This document shows positions 5,868 to 7,421 of a DNA stretch of 7,421 nt, one piece after another. The DNA is from an uncultured Nitrospinaceae bacterium. Its GTDB lineage: Bacteria > Nitrospinota > Nitrospinia > Nitrospinales > VA-1. The notes under the pieces are model-generated. The model was not told the origin of the DNA, searched no databases, and saw nothing but the letters and a program-made list of their open reading frames with translations. A program made the translations under genes and the position numbers. The stretch covers positions 1-7,421 of the forward strand of contig CAJJDL010000127.1 of NCBI GenBank assembly GCA_905182935.1, in the 5' to 3' direction. Positions within the stretch are counted from its first letter, which is position 1, and each line of letters starts with the position of its first letter.

Positions 5868-6419
5868 ATGTCAGAAAAAAAAAATAGCGACTCACAGGAA
5901 AATAACAATGACTCCCCAGATGAAGAAATTCATCTTTTAAGCAAATCAATTAATACGCTTTTTTCCGAATTGGAAATGGTAAAGAAAAGTGTACAGAAAA
6001 GAAGACATGAGAACACCGCTCTTAAGGTGCTCTTTTATACTGGTGTATTCGTCCTACTAGCCGGTTTTCTCTATTCGAACTCGGTGCTTCAGCGCGCTCA
6101 AATGAGAAGTTTAGAAAAAAATTTTTTTTCAGTGGAACAGCGCTTGTATCAAGACATAAACCAAACAAAAATAAACCTCGAGTTAGAGATTCAACGTTTA
6201 CAAAAGCAATTAAAAAAAACTAACGGCACTGATATTTTTACAATTTTAAGTCATATGGATTTCGCTATTGCACAGATACATCCTATACAAGAAAAAACCA
6301 TAACGCTGATTAATCAAGTTCGTCTAGATACCGATGAATTTAGTCGCTTATTGAAGGAACAAATTAGTAGTCATAAAACCATAAAAGTCATCGATCAAAA
6401 TAAAGTTATAGAGCAATAA
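5868..6419 (+). CDS. Hypothetical coil-TM-coil membrane protein, 183 aa
   Basis: I do not recognise a family. The N terminus (1-20) is very polar (Ser, Asn, Asp, Glu). Residues 21-48 form a probable amphipathic helix ending in KKSVQKRR. One membrane segment runs about 52-70 (LKVLFYTGVFVLLAGFLYS). A long helical region, 72-118, has heptad-like spacing of Leu, Ile and Val and many Lys, Gln and Glu, which suggests a coiled coil. A second helix spans about 123-168. The basic cluster before the membrane segment predicts the N terminus inside and the larger C-terminal part in the periplasm. The start ATG has only a weak GAG upstream. It lies 82 bases after pilD and could be read through from the recA operon or have its own promoter. 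The architecture recalls small structural or scaffolding proteins, but no function can be assigned. Confidence 0.8.
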   Translation: MSEKKNSDSQENNNDSPDEEIHLLSKSINTLFSELEMVKKSVQKRRHENTALKVLFYTGVFVLLAGFLYSNSVLQRAQMRSLEKNFFSVEQRLYQDINQTKINLELEIQRLQKQLKKTNGTDIFTILSHMDFAIAQIHPIQEKTITLINQVRLDTDEFSRLLKEQISSHKTIKVIDQNKVIEQ

Positions 6420-6427
6420 ACTAGGTC

Positions 6428-6468
6428 CTTGATCTTAATAATTTTAGATCAAATACCCATCAAGTTTT
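6428..6468 (+). terminator. Weak hairpin(s) after the 183-aa gene, possible terminator
   Basis: TTGATCT (6429-6435) pairs with AGATCAA (6446-6452) as a seven-base stem, ten bases after the TAA. Alternatively CTTGAT (6428-6433) can pair with ATCAAG (6459-6464), which is directly followed by TTTT (6465-6468). The two foldings exclude each other. Both stems are short, so termination would be inefficient. Confidence 0.3.
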
Positions 6469-6526
6469 AGCCAAATATTCCGATATATAAGGGATGTTAG
6501 TTAATAATTTCCTTTATTAGAAGATC

Positions 6527-7421
6527 ATGACTTCGGTATTTCATAAACTTGGGCTCGTTTTTATAATTCTATTAGGTGGCATTGCTACTTTACCGCTACC
6601 AACCTTCGCTCAAAACTCTGATCTAACCATCTACCAGTCCAATGTTGACCAATTAAAACTAAATCTTCGATCTCACCCTAACGACCCTAATCTTCACTTT
6701 AATCTAGCAAATAACTACTGGAAGCTTGGTCAATACGAAAAATCAATTAAACACTACAAAAAAACTTTAAACGTTCAGCCCTTTGATGCTGAGGCTCACA
6801 CTGGTATAGGGTTTGCTTATGGGGAAATAGGCCAAACGAGCAAGGCCATTCACCATTATAATGAGGCACTTAAAATCAACCCTGACGATCCCAAAGCTCA
6901 CTATCGTCTTGGATACGAGTTTATAAACAAAGGGCAATTTAAAAAAGCTAGAACTTATTTCAAGGGTGCCACTAATCTCGATCCTTATTTTGCGTTGGCA
7001 TTTAAAGAACTCGCATATGTAACGGAAAAATTAAACGATACCCAAGGTGCTATTAAATACTATAAACAATCACTCAAGCTTAACCGGAACGATGAAAATG
7101 CTCATCAAGAATTAATAGCATTATATGAGCAAGCTGGGGAAATGGGGCAAGTGATCAGTCAATATGAAGAAATTATTCGGATAGATCCTGAAAATTCTGC
7201 AGTGCGCCATACCCTTGCTAGTTTGTATACAAAGGCTGATCGCAAAAGAGATGCTGTACGCCATTACCGAACCTTGATCAAACATAGCAGGAACGATTAT
7301 AGAGCACACAAATCATTAGCTAACCTTTATACCCAATCAGGAAAATTAGAAAGCGCAATAATACACTTTAAGATTGTTGCCCGCATTAGCCCAAAAGACC
7401 CCGAGGCATATCATGGACTAG
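6527..7421 (+). CDS. Exported tandem TPR-repeat protein, 3' partial
   Basis: The frame opens at ATG 6527 and remains open to the right edge (298 codons visible, no stop). AGAAG five bases before the ATG is a modest ribosome binding site. Residues 1-28 form a Sec signal peptide: His-Lys near the N terminus, a hydrophobic core (LGLVFIILLGGIATL) and a likely cleavage at TFA|QN. From residue 54 the protein consists of TPR units of exactly 34 residues with no insertions: 54-87, 88-121, 122-155, 156-189, 190-223, 224-257, 258-291, and an eighth beginning at 292. They show the usual W/Y-LG-Y, A-Y and P pattern, for example NLANNYWKLGQYEKSIKHY. TPR domains form protein-binding superhelices. In the periplasm or outer membrane they act in pilus assembly, envelope complexes or polysaccharide export. 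The partner cannot be told from this fragment. A C-terminal domain may follow outside the window. Confidence 0.92.
   Translation, partial: MTSVFHKLGLVFIILLGGIATLPLPTFAQNSDLTIYQSNVDQLKLNLRSHPNDPNLHFNLANNYWKLGQYEKSIKHYKKTLNVQPFDAEAHTGIGFAYGEIGQTSKAIHHYNEALKINPDDPKAHYRLGYEFINKGQFKKARTYFKGATNLDPYFALAFKELAYVTEKLNDTQGAIKYYKQSLKLNRNDENAHQELIALYEQAGEMGQVISQYEEIIRIDPENSAVRHTLASLYTKADRKRDAVRHYRTLIKHSRNDYRAHKSLANLYTQSGKLESAIIHFKIVARISPKDPEAYHGL

Noticed and set aside
7121..7309. 62-codon minus-strand ORF
   Set aside because: It is antisense to the TPR gene, whose regular 34-residue repeats prove the plus frame is coding.
1..7421. Search by eye for CRISPR arrays, tRNA genes, insertion-sequence ends and toxin-antitoxin pairs
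   Set aside because: No regularly spaced repeats, cloverleaf-like T-arm (GGTTCGA-type) segments, transposase motifs or paired small overlapping genes were found.

Overview
The window is AT-rich bacterial chromosome with nine protein-coding genes or gene fragments. There is no tRNA, rRNA, CRISPR array, insertion sequence or phage signature. A type IV prepilin peptidase, a Sec signal peptide on the last gene and several one-pass membrane proteins point to a Gram-negative (diderm) bacterium. A sulfatase-modifying-factor-like domain and a long TPR protein fit lineages such as Nitrospinota, SAR324 or Desulfobacterota-like bacteria. That placement is a guess from style and is not demonstrated by the sequence.

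Layout from left to right. (1) Positions 1-821, plus strand: the C-terminal part of a formylglycine-generating-enzyme/SUMF1-like protein. Its frame is already open at the left edge, so the gene begins outside the window. (2) Positions 907-1059, plus: a probable 50-residue one-pass membrane protein with a GTG start. (3) Positions 1117-1911, minus: an unrecognised 264-residue protein with an N-terminal membrane anchor. (4) Positions 2120-3073, minus: an unrecognised soluble protein of 314-317 residues. It is transcribed divergently from recA across a 262-base intergenic region that holds good promoter candidates for both directions. (5) Positions 3336-6419, plus: recA, recX, a prepilin peptidase (pilD-type), then a 183-residue membrane protein with predicted helical coils on both sides of one membrane segment. 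recA and recX are 12 bases apart, recX and pilD overlap by four bases (ATGA), and the membrane protein follows after 82 bases. The first three therefore look like one operon. (6) From 6527 to the right edge, plus: an exported protein made almost entirely of tandem 34-residue TPR repeats, cut off by the window end.

The well-understood core is homologous recombination. RecA forms the recombination filament and RecX is its usual co-transcribed modulator. The prepilin peptidase belongs to type IV pilus, type II secretion or DNA-uptake systems, and its translational coupling to recX is the least standard part of the arrangement. No classical SOS box was found by eye upstream of recA. I see no clear previously undescribed multi-gene system. 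The best leads are the conserved-looking unknown gene divergent from recA, the cysteine pair in the FGE-like domain, the lysine-rich RecA tail and the recX-pilD coupling.
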